A stretch of DNA of 64,000 nucleotides from Kalaharituber pfeilii (Eukaryota; Ascomycota; Pezizomycetes; Pezizales; Pezizaceae). This document shows, in pieces, positions 11,288 to 23,879 of the stretch. The notes below the pieces were generated by a model. It did not search any database and was not told the DNA's origin. It was given only the letters and a program-made list of their open reading frames with translations. The stretch covers positions 1,984,001 through 2,048,000 of the forward strand of contig WHUZ01000004.1 in assembly GCA_015179045.1 (NCBI GenBank). The letters are read 5' to 3'. A program made the position numbers and the translations under genes. Every line of letters begins with the position of its first letter. Position 1 is the stretch's first letter.

Positions 11288-13652
11288 TTACTCAATATCT
11301 CTCAACTCCAAAAATCCTCTCATCCAGTTTCCTGGTGGTACTTCTGGGCCAACGCCAATCCCGAAGAAGTCCACTGCATCTGTCCCCTCATCCTCAAACC
11401 CGCTCTTGAGAATTGGGGACATAGAGAGGGCAAGGGTGTCAGGCGCATAGATAGTTGCTGAAGCAGATTGCCGGTGGATATGTTGGTATTGGTACTGGCT
11501 GCAACGAACATCGACTGGTGTTAAAGTATCCAGATAACCTGTAGATGCAGATGAGAATGAATTTGACGCCCTTCTTGAGACCGATGAGGCTGTGGATGTT
11601 GAGTCGGAGGAGGACGAGTTAGAAGTTGATGATACTGAGGAAAATGACCGAGAAGAAGGAACTGAAGGCTTGACATCAACTGTATCCCCATAACAGTTGA
11701 CTGATGTGAGAATATCTTGCTCGAATTTGACAACTTTTGAGCCAAAGAGTGGAGGAGAAGTAGCAGCAATAGGAGGAGTAATGATATTATTAGTAGTATT
11801 CATCAGAGGTGTGCCACCACAGGTAGCAGAAGTTGGACACAAGGGTATGGATCCCAGGGGCATTGAGCAAAACGGATCACTCGCATTGATAAACGTTGGA
11901 TCGGATGCGAAGGAGGTATTCATTGACAAAGTTTGCCAATGGAGCAAATCCGCTGCGCTCTCTTGCGTCCCAATTGCCCCAGTACCATCCGTTGGAGTAA
12001 CCAAGGGGGAAGGAAGGAACACCGTTTGAGTGTACTGGTTTGAGCCTGAAGGAGATATAGAGAGATTACGTTTCTGGTATGACTCGAGATTATGTGTTGC
12101 AGTTGATGGCGGTATTATCTCTCTCCACTGGGTAGATCCATGCTGGCCAGGCTCTGCTTGACTGAACTCCCATAGAAGTACCGCGACTAACTCTCGAGAA
12201 CCGTAAGCTGTTAGAGAGGATGAAACAAGCTCTTGGAGAACATTGATTCCGTAAATAGCATCCCTTGAGTCATTATCGTTACTCACAACGTGTTGGGAAT
12301 TCATAGACATTGGGTCTGGGTCCCAATGCTGCGACTGGGATAAGCTTGTATATAGGGCCGCCCAAAAGTGGGAAGCAAAAGGGAGTACAAGCTTTATAGT
12401 TCCGTCAAATTGTTCCAAGTAAGAAGCTGCCTGGCTTATTTCCCAAACTTTCTTACCTGGGGCATAAACCTTGGTGACACACTCCCATTGGAGGTTGGGA
12501 ACGGTGTCTGTGTAACTCACTTCAAGGTTTGTGGACAGAACAAGTGAGTCAATAGGAGAAATAGGCATACTTGAGACGGAAGACTCGATATGGATGATGG
12601 TTGGCCCAGGGCTTGCTTGCAAAATGCCCGGAAGGCAGGGGAAACGAATCCTCCAGTCAGGAATTGATCCCAGTCTCCGTGTCTCCATAATTGGCTTTTC
12701 TAGCGACAATTGACTGTATACATGCACTCGTTCACGGATTTCTCCAGAATAATCGGACCTGCCTGCCCACATGGTGAAATTGGTCAACCTGATATTGCCT
12801 GCTTTGGTTGGCGAGACTTGGGAGTATAATGTCTGCGGTGCATGGTAGAGGTTATGTGAGCAATCCATCAAGTAATCTGAGGCATTACTTGAACGCTTAG
12901 AACTATCAGGAGTAGATAAACCACTGTTTTTGGTGTATAAGGGTGGGTGTGTCATTCCCCAAGAGCTGCTGTCATAATCCAAAAACAGTTTTGGTTTCTC
13001 AGTCGTCACGTGTTTCATGACTACGGAATTAGCCCTCAATACAATTCTCAGACGCAAGGGAGGGTACATACAATCGGGATTGTTCCGTAACAAGTTTTTT
13101 AGAACTTGAATATGACTGGATACTTGCTTGCGAGTTCTCCTTTTTCCAGTGACCTTGAAAATATAATCCGCAATGAGTTCATTCCGGCCATATGTTTTCC
13201 CCTCCATGTTCAACTTTTTCCTACCTATTGGTGGGATTTTCTGGATGGCTTTTCACACGATTGATATGTCAGCTATTTATCACTTCTAATATGTGAGTCT
13301 TTGGTTCATACCCTCCATAAAGGCACTTTCCAGTTCTTCATCCCATACTGATTCCCCATCGGCACCAGCATCACGCCTCTGCCGGGCACGATATTGGTGG
13401 TAGGGGACCAAGTCCGGTTCCACCGCCAGGGTTTTCTTGCCTCGTGGCAGAGCGACCAGCTCGGAAGATCTGGGACGTTTCCCTGAGTCCAGCTTCACTG
13501 ATTTCTTGTTCAACGTGGGTAAGGGGGTATGCTCTGGCGTGGGCTGCTGAATATGGGATCGTTGGTCCCTAATGCCTTCCCTACCCAGATTGATGTGTTT
13601 AAAGGAGGGGAAGATAGGAGAGGATTGCTCAAAGTCTTGCTGGCGTCCGAAT
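11288..13652 (-). CDS. abaA: TEA/ATTS-domain transcription factor, AbaA/TEC1 type (5' end incomplete)
   Basis: Two exons are certain: 13312 upward and 11288-13248, separated by a 63-nt intron inside the DNA-binding domain. The joined domain reads [27 protein letters not shown], then [40 protein letters not shown] and [17 protein letters not shown], an excellent TEA/ATTS match. AbaA controls phialide differentiation and conidiation in Aspergillus; yeast Tec1 acts in filamentous growth. The 3' exon encodes about 580 further residues, serine/threonine rich, without recognised domains. The upstream frame stays open to 13696 but has no ATG, so at least one 5' exon is missing from this call; 13652 marks a plausible acceptor. 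A weak candidate first exon is MRGIWEAECPEF near 14010-14060 on the same strand. The product is at least about 765 aa. Confidence 0.88.
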
Positions 13653-15626
13653 CTGTAAACCCAAACTGTGAGATGGTATTCTATAACCAGAAGCCATCAA
13701 AGAATAGCCAGATAGCCTCTAGTTGGATAGCGCGGCGGAGGCTAGAGATAATGACTGAGGGACAGAGAGATTTTTCAAAGCCAATAAAGAAGTACAGGAT
13801 TATGCAGCGAGGGCTATTGTGAATTTCAAAAGAGCGATAGTAACGATTCGGAATCGATACCAGCAAATGAATGAATGTAGACAACGGCGGTGAAAAGAGT
13901 GACACCGCAGTCTTGCAGAACAAAGATGCAACAACGAACTGAGATATCCACCAGACCCGAGATTTTAAGAGAAAAGATGAAAAGGGACGAATCTAACCTG
14001 GAATATAAGGAATTCAGGGCACTCTGCTTCCCAAATTCCTCTCATTCCAATATCTTGTGGTTTCAACAGAAAGTCAAATATTCTCTCAACGATGGTGAAG
14101 TAGATGAAGCATACCAATGGCAGAAAGTGAGATTTATGAAGCACGAGATATCGCATATCTTTATGACGGCGCAAAGAATGCAAGTTGATCAACTGAACCC
14201 TCACTTGTCAGGTGCATAGGTGACTTGGACGCCGCAACCGTAGTAACAGGTGGGTGCGCTTCATGTGATTCAAAGCAAGGTACTCGTTCGCAGAAGCAGG
14301 TAAGGGGTACCTCTCAGGATTGAACAACACCAGTTGTCCGGAACAAGGCGACCAAAAATCGTTCTGCTGCGGGGTATACCTCCGACCATCTACCCAAATG
14401 AATGCAAGGTTACAAGTTTCAGAACGCGGGTGCGAGGGATAGCTCAAAAGCTGCAAATTCTCTCCATAGACCTGTTCATTCCACCAAACGAAGAGATGGT
14501 ATATGATTAAACAGAAAACATAAAAAAGGCAGCGCGCTACAAAGTCTAACACAGTAGATTGCTGACAAAACTAAGGGCGTTGGCCGTGCAGTGACCCAGG
14601 GAATCTGGACATATCAAAAACCTGATTGTTGTATGAGCATGTTGATGTTGTATATTTAAATCAGCCCATGGCCTCTAACTTGCACTTCTGGACACCTCGT
14701 GGCATATATTCCCATCATGTTCTTTACCAATTATAAACATGGAATCCTCCAATGTTTAGCCAGCGTTATCGCTAGTAAGGCTGTCATTGCTTCTTCGCTA
14801 GTGGTTTCAGTGAAGTCAAAGTTGTTAGTATTCTGGCCCCAGAGCCACATTGTACGGCGGGCAGGTACAATGTCAACAACAAGCTATCGCTGCACGTAGC
14901 CGTCGAGTTATGTCGCGAGGTTGGATATTGTTGGTTGCGACTATACAACGTTGATGCGTCTGACCAGGCAAGAAGTCCATCCATGATCGACCCGCAAGTG
15001 CCACAAAGTACAAGTGCGGACATTCGAGAAGTACAGCAGGGCAGACGTTTGAGCACTGCAGACGTCCTTCGCAAATACATCAAGTCGGCAACGGCCAGCA
15101 GCGCTCCGCGGCCGCGCTGTGCACATGTATGCATGCGAATGCATGCATGATAAGTGCTATCACCATTGCAAACCAAGCCCCACCGGTATGCAATCATGCA
15201 AGTTGCAGAGGTCTCGGTATTGGGAATCATGTCCAGCGGCGCTCGAATACCACGATGTCGGCTCGCAAGGCCTTGCCATACAAAGCAATGCGGGCTGCTC
15301 CTAGCCAGGGCCGATTAGGTGGAAGAAAGGTTGGCCTGGGGACGAGGCTAAGGTGGAAGTGATTCACGTTTCTTCAGATCAGCTTCTGCGTTCGGCTGGC
15401 GACCCGGCTGGGCAGAAAACCATCCCAGCACGCAATGGCAAGGTTGCTTGCCGCCCTATGACCTATGACATTTTACAAACTTCGACATATCCAGTCCGGT
15501 CTCCGCCCTTCTCCGGCAGTTTACTGAATATTTAGGTATCCACCAGTCGGCTGCGACTCTGCGCCGTCCACTTCAAAAGACTGATTTCTTTGGCCCAATA
15601 ACTATTTCTCACGCATCACCTGAGCA
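13653..15626. other. upstream region of abaA, no second gene supported
   Basis: About 2 kb between abaA (leftward) and the carrier gene (rightward). It probably holds the missing abaA 5' exon(s) and both promoters. Open frames at 13890-14219, 14208-14552 and 14784-15230 lack recognisable motifs. A CATTCC sequence (the known AbaA-type CATTCY site) occurs near 14042, but single 6-mers are expected by chance. Confidence 0.45.
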
Positions 15627-17841
15627 ATGTCCAGCTCGGAGGTTACGATTGGTGAAGGTATGGTTTCGGCGAATCATGCCAGAAGTGGCTTGGAGATGGT
15701 GCCAGGCTGATATACCAGAGAAAAATAGTCATCTTCACATCAATAAAGCCAATACTAAAGATGGGCATCATTGCGATTGGGGGCAGCATATTTGCTCGTA
15801 TGGGTTTGTTTCTTGTGCCCGGGGCAACCATGCCAGTACAATTGCGAAGATAATCTTTAGCTAACAATGGAGCTCAGGTGTGCTAAGCCCCGAGGTGTGC
15901 AAAGCTAATGCTCAGTTAATTATGAGCTTGCTGCTGCCGCTTCTGATTTTCTCAACGGTGCCTCCAATGCTCCAATATCACTTGTGATTTAATGCCTTCC
16001 AAGGCTGATTTAATGTCAGGTGGTGCCTTCATTTGATCCAAACAATATGTCAGCAGTGCTTGTACTAGTGCTGTCCGGTGTTGTGTATATGAGTATTGAC
16101 AATGCTCACTCCAGTCCAACGGAATTTCTATGCAATATCATGCGGAAGGACTGACTGGCAACTGCGGTTAGTCATGGGCCTAATATTTGGCCTGATAGTA
16201 AGGTTGTTCACGCCAACGCCAGCAACATGGAAAGGGGGTATAGTTGCTGCGGGTAAGGGTCCTTCGATGTCTGCATATATCGGAACTAATAATTTCCTCA
16301 GGAATTTTTGGAAATTTGGGCGATCTGGTAAGAACATCCCCCTCTAGCATCATCGTAGAATCCCAGCTGAACTTGTCGGCGACCAAGGTTATAGGGTATA
16401 TCAGTACATTAGCCAAGTCACAGCCTTTTAAGCAACATGACGTAAGAAGTCTGCTGCGAAGCAGAAACAATATGCTGATGAATACACCAGGTCGACCTTG
16501 GAATAGCCTATTCCTCCATTTTTATGGTAGTTCAAATGGTTGTTCTGTAAGGAGTCTGTTCTGCTCCACCCAACCAACTATTCTCTGACAAAGCAGCAGA
16601 TATAACCTTGGTGGAATTCAGTTGATCAAACGAGACTTTGATCAGAGACAAGTAGATGTAGAAAAGTTACCCAGTAATAAGCTCCAAGCAACTCTGAAGG
16701 TACCTGTAAAGGTAGCTGATGGGGCACTTCAAGCTCCGTGTTCTGGTCCCCAAAAAGGCGCAACTCGCAGGCGGGTGTCTTTCGGAGCTGCTTCAGAGGT
16801 GAAGCCATCGAACCCACCAACCAGCATAGAACACAACCAAACTGAGAACCCAGATCCTTCACCAGAGCCTACAGTAGCGGAAAGTGCCTTGGAAGAGATT
16901 ACTGTTTGCTCAGCCGCTTTCTCCAATGTTTCAAAAGCCGACAGTGCGAACCATAATGAAGTCAAGTCTGATAATATACATCAGACTAGCGTAACACTAT
17001 TTCACAGAGTCTGGTTGGCTCTCAAACCATTTATAACTCCGCCATCGATATCTCTTATTGTATCAATTATCATTGCTAACGTCCAACCTTTGAAAGCATT
17101 GTTTATCCACACGCCGAACTTCTCTATGGATGATGCGCCAGACCACAAGCCACCCCTAGACTTTATTATGGAAATTACTAGATTTGCTGGCCCCTGTGTG
17201 CCAGTTCTAGGCTTGATACTCCTTGGAGCTGCATTCTCAAGGCTATCCGTGAAGAATTTGCCAAAGGGATTTTGGAAATCCATTGTAGCGATGGCTGTTT
17301 TAAAGCTTGTAGTTGGTATGCTCTCTTCTGTTGACACTGGCGTGACATTGCCGAGATCAACCAGAACTAATAGTGCGGTAGGTCCCATCATTGGAATGGT
17401 GTGGACAACTCAACTGGCAAAACACACCTCTTTCATAGCTGCCGATGACAAAATCCTCCGGTTTGTTATGATTATGACAAGTGGTAGTATGTGCCCATTC
17501 CCACACGTAGTTCATGAAAAGCTAAGAATAATGTTCCATAGCACCATCTGCAACTTCCCAGATCTACCTCACGACCATATTTGCACCTCTCGATAGTCAG
17601 GGTTCGGTAGAAATGTCCGCTCTGTCTGCGTGAGTTGTCCTCGATTTCGATAGCATAGATTGCAGTACTCAAGTTCCATATAGGCTCCTTCTCGCACAGT
17701 ATGCTCTCAGTAAGGCGATCCCCTTGCGTAAGAGCTGACACGTAACGCACAGTCCCCTTGCCTGAAGCCAAGCTGACCTTCACAATAGTGCTGATATCTC
17801 TAACTGCCATTGTTTCATATTCTCTTATGTATATCCTTTGA
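15627..17841 (+). CDS. PIN-like/auxin efflux carrier-family membrane transporter
   Basis: Thirteen exons were reconstructed: 15627-15657, 15729-15803, 15878-15957, 16020-16092, 16172-16252, 16302-16327, 16388-16441, 16491-16546, 16597-17315, 17382-17483, 17542-17629, 17684-17709 and 17753-17841. Every junction has GT...AG (one donor GTTTGT) and the frame closes at 499 aa. The N-terminal half gives five hydrophobic segments (IKPILKMGIIAIGGSIFARM; ANAQLIMSLLLPLLIFSTVV; VLVLVLSGVVYMIMGLIFGL; FGNLGDL; YSSIFMVVQMVVLRYNLGG). A hydrophilic loop of about 130 residues follows, then SLIVSIIIANVQPLKALF, PPLDFIMEITRF and GLILLGAAFSRL with LPKGFWKS. This is the membrane-transport family of plant PIN and yeast Ecm3/YOR092W proteins, usually in the ER or plasma membrane; the substrate is unknown. 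The start follows from the short first exon MSSSEVTIGE. Confidence 0.85.
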
Positions 17842-19750
17842 ATTCTATGGAATTCGCTGTCAACGACAGGATCCTATTCTACATGAGGCATTACTTATGA
17901 TAGTCACTGTACGAAAACGGATAAGGATTGCATTGGAATGTATGTTAACACACCTTATAAGCTGAATTCCCCGGCGAATTGACAGCACACTAGTGCATGA
18001 TCTTAACTTCCCCAGGCAGCATTTCCTTACAGCCAGAGCCACCACTCTAAGTTATACAGGACATTAGTTGCCCTAGAAATGTAATTATCCTTTAGTAATC
18101 TTGTCGAAATTTTGTACATGCTTTCAATTTAGAAACCAAACAATGAGCACATACATAAATGAGCCAGTATCGGCGCAGAGTTCAAGTGCTGTTCAGGGTA
18201 TTGCATTGGCAAATGGCGAGGACCTAAATGAAGAATGCATCACAAAAGGAAGAAAAGACTCTAGAGAGCTAACGGGAGTTGTGAGAATGTCTTTGAACAA
18301 AGGGGTCTTGGAACTCCTCAAAAACACGGAAACTGTTGCGATGTCCACACATTGGCTGTACTTGGACCATAGTTCGTCTCAACCTGAATGAGCTCGATTT
18401 CCGGCACAGGGCACAATCCCGTTAGAGGGAACAGGTTCTACCAAAGTGGTTGGTTGGTAGACGGTTGCTTCAAACATGGAACAGAGGTATCCCCTAAAGA
18501 CTAGACAGAATGTGCAGAGAAATCTCACCTGTGTGCCAATGAAGGGTAAAAGGGAGCCTTTTAAAGTGGCTTACTGATACACCTGAGGAAAAAATGAAGG
18601 AAAGCCGCAGAGCGGGGAATGCGGATGCTTGCTGATGAGGCGGTTTAAAGTTACCATTGCCCATATGGTGAGCAATAAATTCAAGCAAGCTTTCAGCAAT
18701 GGTACTGGTAGAAAGGGCGGTGTCGCTATCTCCTGTCCGCGGGGAGCGTGCGTGCAAGTGAATTGGTGGTGGGGGGGAGGGGGGAGGGGGGAGGGGGGAG
18801 GGGGGAGGGGGGAGTGAGTGTGGAGCGTGCGTGGTGGCTATTGGGCAGTTGTCAGTGGCTGCCAGGCCCGGGGCAGCTGGAGTAGCTGGGGGAGGCTAGT
18901 CCCGCCAGAGGCACTCGCCCGAAACAGGACTGCTTGTGCCTACTTGTCGCCAGAGCCCAGGCAGCTGGACGTCCATGAGCCGACAATCAGACGAACGCGC
19001 GCCGCGGCCCAGGCTGCCGTTGCCGTTCAGCCGCTCCAGTCCAAACGCGCTGCGACAAGAATAGCTGTCCACAGCATCATCACAAGCTGAAAATAAAAAC
19101 CTAAAGAACAGAAAAAGAAAATATACGTCGCATCTCAAACGCACAGTCCAACGGCCGGATCTTACCGGATGCATTTGCTGGTCCGCACCAGCTTAAGTGC
19201 TGCCAACCTAGTATGTCATATCATATGTACGAGTACACAGGCAGTTGCTGCCCCACAGCGTCAACCCCGCTAGCATACACCGACGCTTGCCTCCATGAGA
19301 CTATGTACCCCCGGCCATACGCCCTTGCCCCGCATGTTGCTTGATTAGCAATCACCGCTCTCCCTTGCCAAGATTGTGCGTATTATAAAACTATCAACAT
19401 CGAAACGTGACCTGACTCACTCTGGAGCTCAAGCTTATCCCTGTGCTCGTATCCCCTGTCGCAAGATTGCGCGAGCATGTCATTCAAAGCTCGTCAATTT
19501 TCGGCTTTGAAGCTAAAGCTTCGCAGCTGGAATGGACCTTATCCGTGGATATTTCCAACCATTTCCTCAATTCTGCATTCTTTACTGTCGTCGGTGATAC
19601 AGCACACTCAAAACGCCAAGCCACCTCCCCCGCATATAATTATAACCAAGAAGCAAGAGCTAGCACTTACCAAGTAGTGCCGGAGAGGTGCTTAGTGTAT
19701 CGTGATTCGACTTAACGAGACAAGAAGATCCCCAGGTGCCGTAAAACACC
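17842..19750. other. intergenic, including a G-rich repeat
   Basis: No confident gene. A 96-codon open frame at 18101-18391 (from MSTYINEPV at 18143) has gene-like composition but no recognised family. The repeat at 18771-18813 is listed separately. GC-rich sequence at 18740-19080 and the CTCTCT-rich start of the next gene follow. Confidence 0.45.
18771..18813 (+). repeat. G-rich minisatellite (GGGGGGA)n
   Basis: One G7A unit followed by five perfect 7-nt GGGGGGA units. At least four G6 runs are separated by single A, so the strand could form a G-quadruplex. Confidence 0.97.
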
Positions 19751-21105
19751 ATGTCCTCTTCCTTCCAATCCGTTCCCATACTCGATTATTCTCTCTCTCT
19801 CTCACCAACCACTAAGCCCGAGTTTTTTGATCAGCTTCGACATGCGCTCTTGGAAGTCGGCTTTCTCTACATCAGGAACACTGGAATTCCAGACGAGCTT
19901 GTTGCAAAGGTAGTGGAGTTGGGGAAGGCCTTCTTTGACCTGCCGGAGGAGGAGAAGCTAAGGCTAGAAATGAAGAATTGTGAGTACTAGATTCTTTCGG
20001 GTATCTTATATACTTCCTCGCGAGAAAGATTGTCTTCCTCCTAGCATACCAGCCAAAGGCTAATAAATCCATCTTCGAGTGCGACAGCTCCGCATTTCCT
20101 CGGCTACTCCCGTCTCGGTAATGAAATGTGAGTTAAACCCCGTCTTCTTGAACTTCCTAAAGTTACCCTGAGCCAACCTCGCACAGTACGAAACACCGCA
20201 CCGATTGGCGCGAGCAAATTGACCTTGCGACTGAACTACCTGCTCCATCACCTTCTGAGCCCCGTTACCGGCAGCTTCGCGGACCAAATCAATGGCCTAA
20301 TCCATCCCTTCTCCCGGGCTTCCGCGAGACCTACACCAATTACATGGACCTAATGACTGATTTCTCCACACGTTTCGTTTCGCTTATAGCAGAGGCTATC
20401 GGGCTTCCGCCCAATGCCTTTGAGAAATTTTTCTGGTCAGATCCTGAAGAGGGCTCAACAATTGCCGATCCTCAGCAAGATCCCAAGCGTAAGCGACAAG
20501 ACAAGCTCAAGATCATCAAATATCCGGACGTTGCAGCTCTCCCGCGCGGCGTCAATGGCACTTCGAACTCTAGCAATGATACAATCTCCACCGTTCAAGG
20601 TGCCGGCCCGCATAAGGATTCCATGCTCTCTTCATATCTTCTCCAAGCCACCAACCACCGCGGCCTACAAGTCCAAAACGCTCGCGGCGAATGGATAGAT
20701 TGTCCTCCTATTCCCGGAACCTTTGTTGTTGCCATTGGCCAAGGCCTCGAGGCGATGACAAATGGTGTCTGTGTTGCTACAACTCATCGAGTGCTGTCCC
20801 CGTCTGCTGGCGCTGGTTCACGCTTCAGCATCCCTTTTTTTCAGGGGGTAAGCTACGATGCGCAGTTTGAGGAGATGGTGGTTCCAGCAGAAGTCAAGGC
20901 GCTGAAGAGGGATGCTGTACTCAGTGAGTCTGCTGAGGTAGTGGAGATGACGTTTAAGAAGGAGAAATTTGAAAGGTTGGGTGAGGCTACACTGATGAAT
21001 AGAGTGAAGTCACATCAGGATGTGGGGGAGAAATATTATCCGGATTTACTGGCAATAGTGAGAGAGCAGGCAGCAAGCATTGCAGCTAGTGCGATAGAAG
21101 CATGA
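19751..21105 (+). CDS. 2-oxoglutarate/Fe(II)-dependent oxygenase, isopenicillin N synthase-like
   Basis: Three exons (19751-19979, 20088-20127, 20187-21105), 395 aa. The N-terminal DIOX_N region (VPILDYSL...LRHALLEVGFLYIRNTGIP...AFFDLPEEEK) and the following LGYSRLGNE are typical. The double-stranded beta-helix core has the facial triad: H232 and D234 in PHKDS, H290 in THRVLSP, and the 2-oxoglutarate-binding R302 in SRFSIPFF. These residues support an active enzyme. The substrate cannot be told from sequence; relatives act in secondary metabolism, flavonoid or gibberellin-like chemistry, or are uncharacterised. No biosynthetic cluster surrounds it: neighbours are a PIN-like carrier and a convergent catalase whose stop codon is 264 nt away. 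The start ATG sits in a good context (ACCATGTCC) and no earlier in-frame ATG is evident. Confidence 0.9.
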
Positions 21106-21369
21106 GCGGCATTATGCTCAAGAACTTAAATATCATGTCAAACAAATACCCTGCTGCCAACTTGATATGCTCAGTTCGTGTGACTGAGACCAACGACAAT
21201 CCACTTGAATTTATTAACTTACGTAATAATATATTACACACCAGAAGGTAAACGCGCAGCTGAACAACTTCCAAATGTAACCAGATACTATCGTACAACA
21301 AATACATGCTTTTGGAACAAGAGAATGACCGTGTTAGAGCCGCGCGAGCTATATTGTTAGCACCCACAG
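21106..21369. other. shared 3' spacer between convergent genes
   Basis: 264 nt between the oxygenase and catalase stop codons; the two 3' UTRs probably overlap. No other feature seen. Confidence 0.5.
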
Positions 21370-23879
21370 TTAGTACGCCACCAGCTCATTCAACCCCTCC
21401 AACTCCCTGACCCAGTTCCTGTGTAGTGAAATCTCGTAGAAAAATGCGGACTAGAAAGCACACTTAATTAGTCATCATTCCAACGATTGAGGGTAATAGA
21501 ATAAATGGCTACTCACAATGAAGCTAACCTCATCCCTCGCAATCTTCCACTTCTGCCACCACTCCTCGTTATCGCCATATCTCCTCTGTGTCACAACACC
21601 GTAAGAGGAAACCACATTTCCACCGTGGTCCGGCGTGGATATCTGCACCTTCTGTAGTACCTCTGGGCCCAGCACGTCGGCAAGCCATTGCACTGCATCG
21701 TCGCCCAATGCTCCAACCGCCTTGAGATGCCCAAAAGCTTCGCGAACCCAGTGAATTGCGCGGCCGTTGCGGCGCAGGGTAGCAACGCTGACGGCGCCGG
21801 GCGCGATCACAACTGCATCGAACATGGTAGAACGCATGCCTTCAAAGTGGTGGTCGGCGACGATGCTTTTGGAACTGGAAGAGCGGTCGGTGCCTGCAGG
21901 GAAGATGTTATGGCGGCGCGGGGCAATGATCATTGGAATTGCGCCGGCTGCGGTAACAGCCATTTTCATGCCAGTGACGGCAGGTGAGTCGTAGCCATCA
22001 GCTAGCAAGATGGCGACTTTGCGAGTCGCGATGGTGGGGACGGTAGGCGGGAATTCGGACTGTGAGATCGCGTGGGCCTTAAGAGCACCTGTGGTGGTTG
22101 ATGTAGGTGCGGTGGGGTGGTCTGGTGGTGGTGGCGGCGGGGGGCCCCCGACCTTCTCGGATACAATCTTGGCGAGCTCAGGATTGATGTCGTAGAGGCG
22201 CTGGCAGAGACGCTCGTACACGATTGCTTCGTCGCAGTGGTCGAGTTCGAAGGCGAGGGCCATCTGTACGTGTTTTTGTTCGATGGGAGCGAGCGAGTTG
22301 TAGAACATACGTGCTTGGCTGAAGTGTTCTTTGAATTTTGGGCCGTTGACACGGGCTTTGATACCGGCGACCTTTTGCATGTAGTCAAGGTAGCCGCCTT
22401 CTTGCACTGGACAAGGTGGAACCTCGCCGAAGCGATTGGGCCAGTAGTTGACTTTGCCCTTGTGGATCCTGTGCTTCATCTTCCCGTCCCGATTGAAGTT
22501 CATTACAGGGCAAATCGGCCTATTGATAGGCAACTCCTCCCAATTGATCCCCAATCTTGAAATCTGGGTATCAAAATACGAAAAGTTCCTTCCTTGCAAC
22601 AATGGATCATCGCTGAAGCCCACGCCTGGCACTACGTGCGAGGTACAGAACGCAACCTGCTCCGTCTCGGTGAAGAATTCGTCAACGTTCCTATTAAGCA
22701 CGAACTCGCCGATGTACTGTGTCGGCACAAGATCCTCAGGCCAAATCTTTGTCGCATCAAGAATGTCAAAATCAAACTCGTGTTCGCGACCTTCTGGAAG
22801 GACTTGGATGCCGAATTTCCATTTCGGGAACGAACCGGCTTCAATGGCTTCATAGAGATCTTTGCGGTGGAAGTCAGGGTCCTGGCCTGCAAGTTTAAGG
22901 GCTTCGTCCCACACGAGAGAGTGCACGCCGAGTTCCGGGGCGAAGGTGAATTTAACGAAGTGGCGTTCACCCTTGGCGTTTATCAAGGTAAATGCTAACA
23001 GGAAAGTTAAGTAAGGTATTGTGAAAAAGTATGTTTGGAATCCTTACTATTCACACCAAATCCTTGCATCATTCTAAAGGACCTTGGAATAGCCCTATCA
23101 GACATAGCCCACATAAACATATGTGTTGCCTCGCTATGCAAGTACTGAAAGTCCCAAAAATTGTTGTGTGCAGTCTGCCCCTGGGGAATCTCATTATGTG
23201 GCTCTGGCTTGACGGCATGTACAAAGTCGGGGAACTTAATAGCATCCTGGATAAAAAACACCGGGATATTATTGGCAACGATATCCCAATTACCCTCGTG
23301 TGTATACATCTTCAGCGCAAAACCTCGGACATCGCGAACGGTATCGGCGGAGCCACGGGATCCCTGCACAGTTGAAAAACGGACAAAGATGGGAGTGGTG
23401 CGCTCGGTATCATTGAGAACACGGGCGAAGGAGTATTCAGGGATGGGTAGGAGAAGTTTGAAGTAGCCATGGGCACCTGCTCCACGAGCATGAACAACAC
23501 GTTCAGGGATACGTTCATGATCGAAGCGGTGAATCTAGAACAATTTAATTCGTTAGCAAGGAGGTTCTAAGTTTACTTGATTCAAGCGTTGGGAGGTACA
23601 AATTCTCACCTTTTCTCTAGCAAATTGGTCCTCCAAAAGAGAAGGACCGTGACCATTTGGATTTGTAGGATTGACCACTTTCAACCATGCATCGGTATTG
23701 CTCATAGCAGCGCCATAGTCGCTTGTCATCTTATTCTTGGACTTGGTGCAGTCCACAACATCTGGAGCAAGATCGTTGATCTTTGCATTTGTTCCAGCAA
23801 GTGCGTGGACCGCTTCAGATGCAGCACCTGGAGCAGCTTTGAGAGTGTCTGATATTTTTCCCATGGCGCCTTGTAACAT
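21370..23879 (-). CDS. large-subunit catalase (clade 2, with DJ-1/PfpI-like C-terminal domain)
   Basis: Four exons on the minus strand: 23610-23879, 23048-23534, 21517-22994 and 21370-21450; 771 aa. The distal active-site signature [20 protein letters not shown] places the catalytic histidine at about H105, and the distal asparagine is in [13 protein letters not shown]. The heme-ligand tyrosine is in [15 protein letters not shown]. After residue 560 comes a proline-rich linker and a class I glutamine-amidotransferase-like domain ([20 protein letters not shown]), as in fungal large catalases. The enzyme dismutates hydrogen peroxide. No obvious signal peptide is present (N-terminus [18 protein letters not shown]), so a cytosolic or conidium-stored CatA/CAT-1-like form is more likely than the secreted CatB type. 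Translation may instead start at the second ATG, five codons in. Confidence 0.94.

Noticed and set aside
14208..15230. Several 60-148 codon frames between abaA and the carrier gene
   Set aside because: No motif, mutually overlapping on both strands; more likely promoter sequence and missing abaA exon(s).
22117..22998. Frames of 135-147 codons on the plus strand
   Set aside because: They are antisense shadows of the catalase exons.
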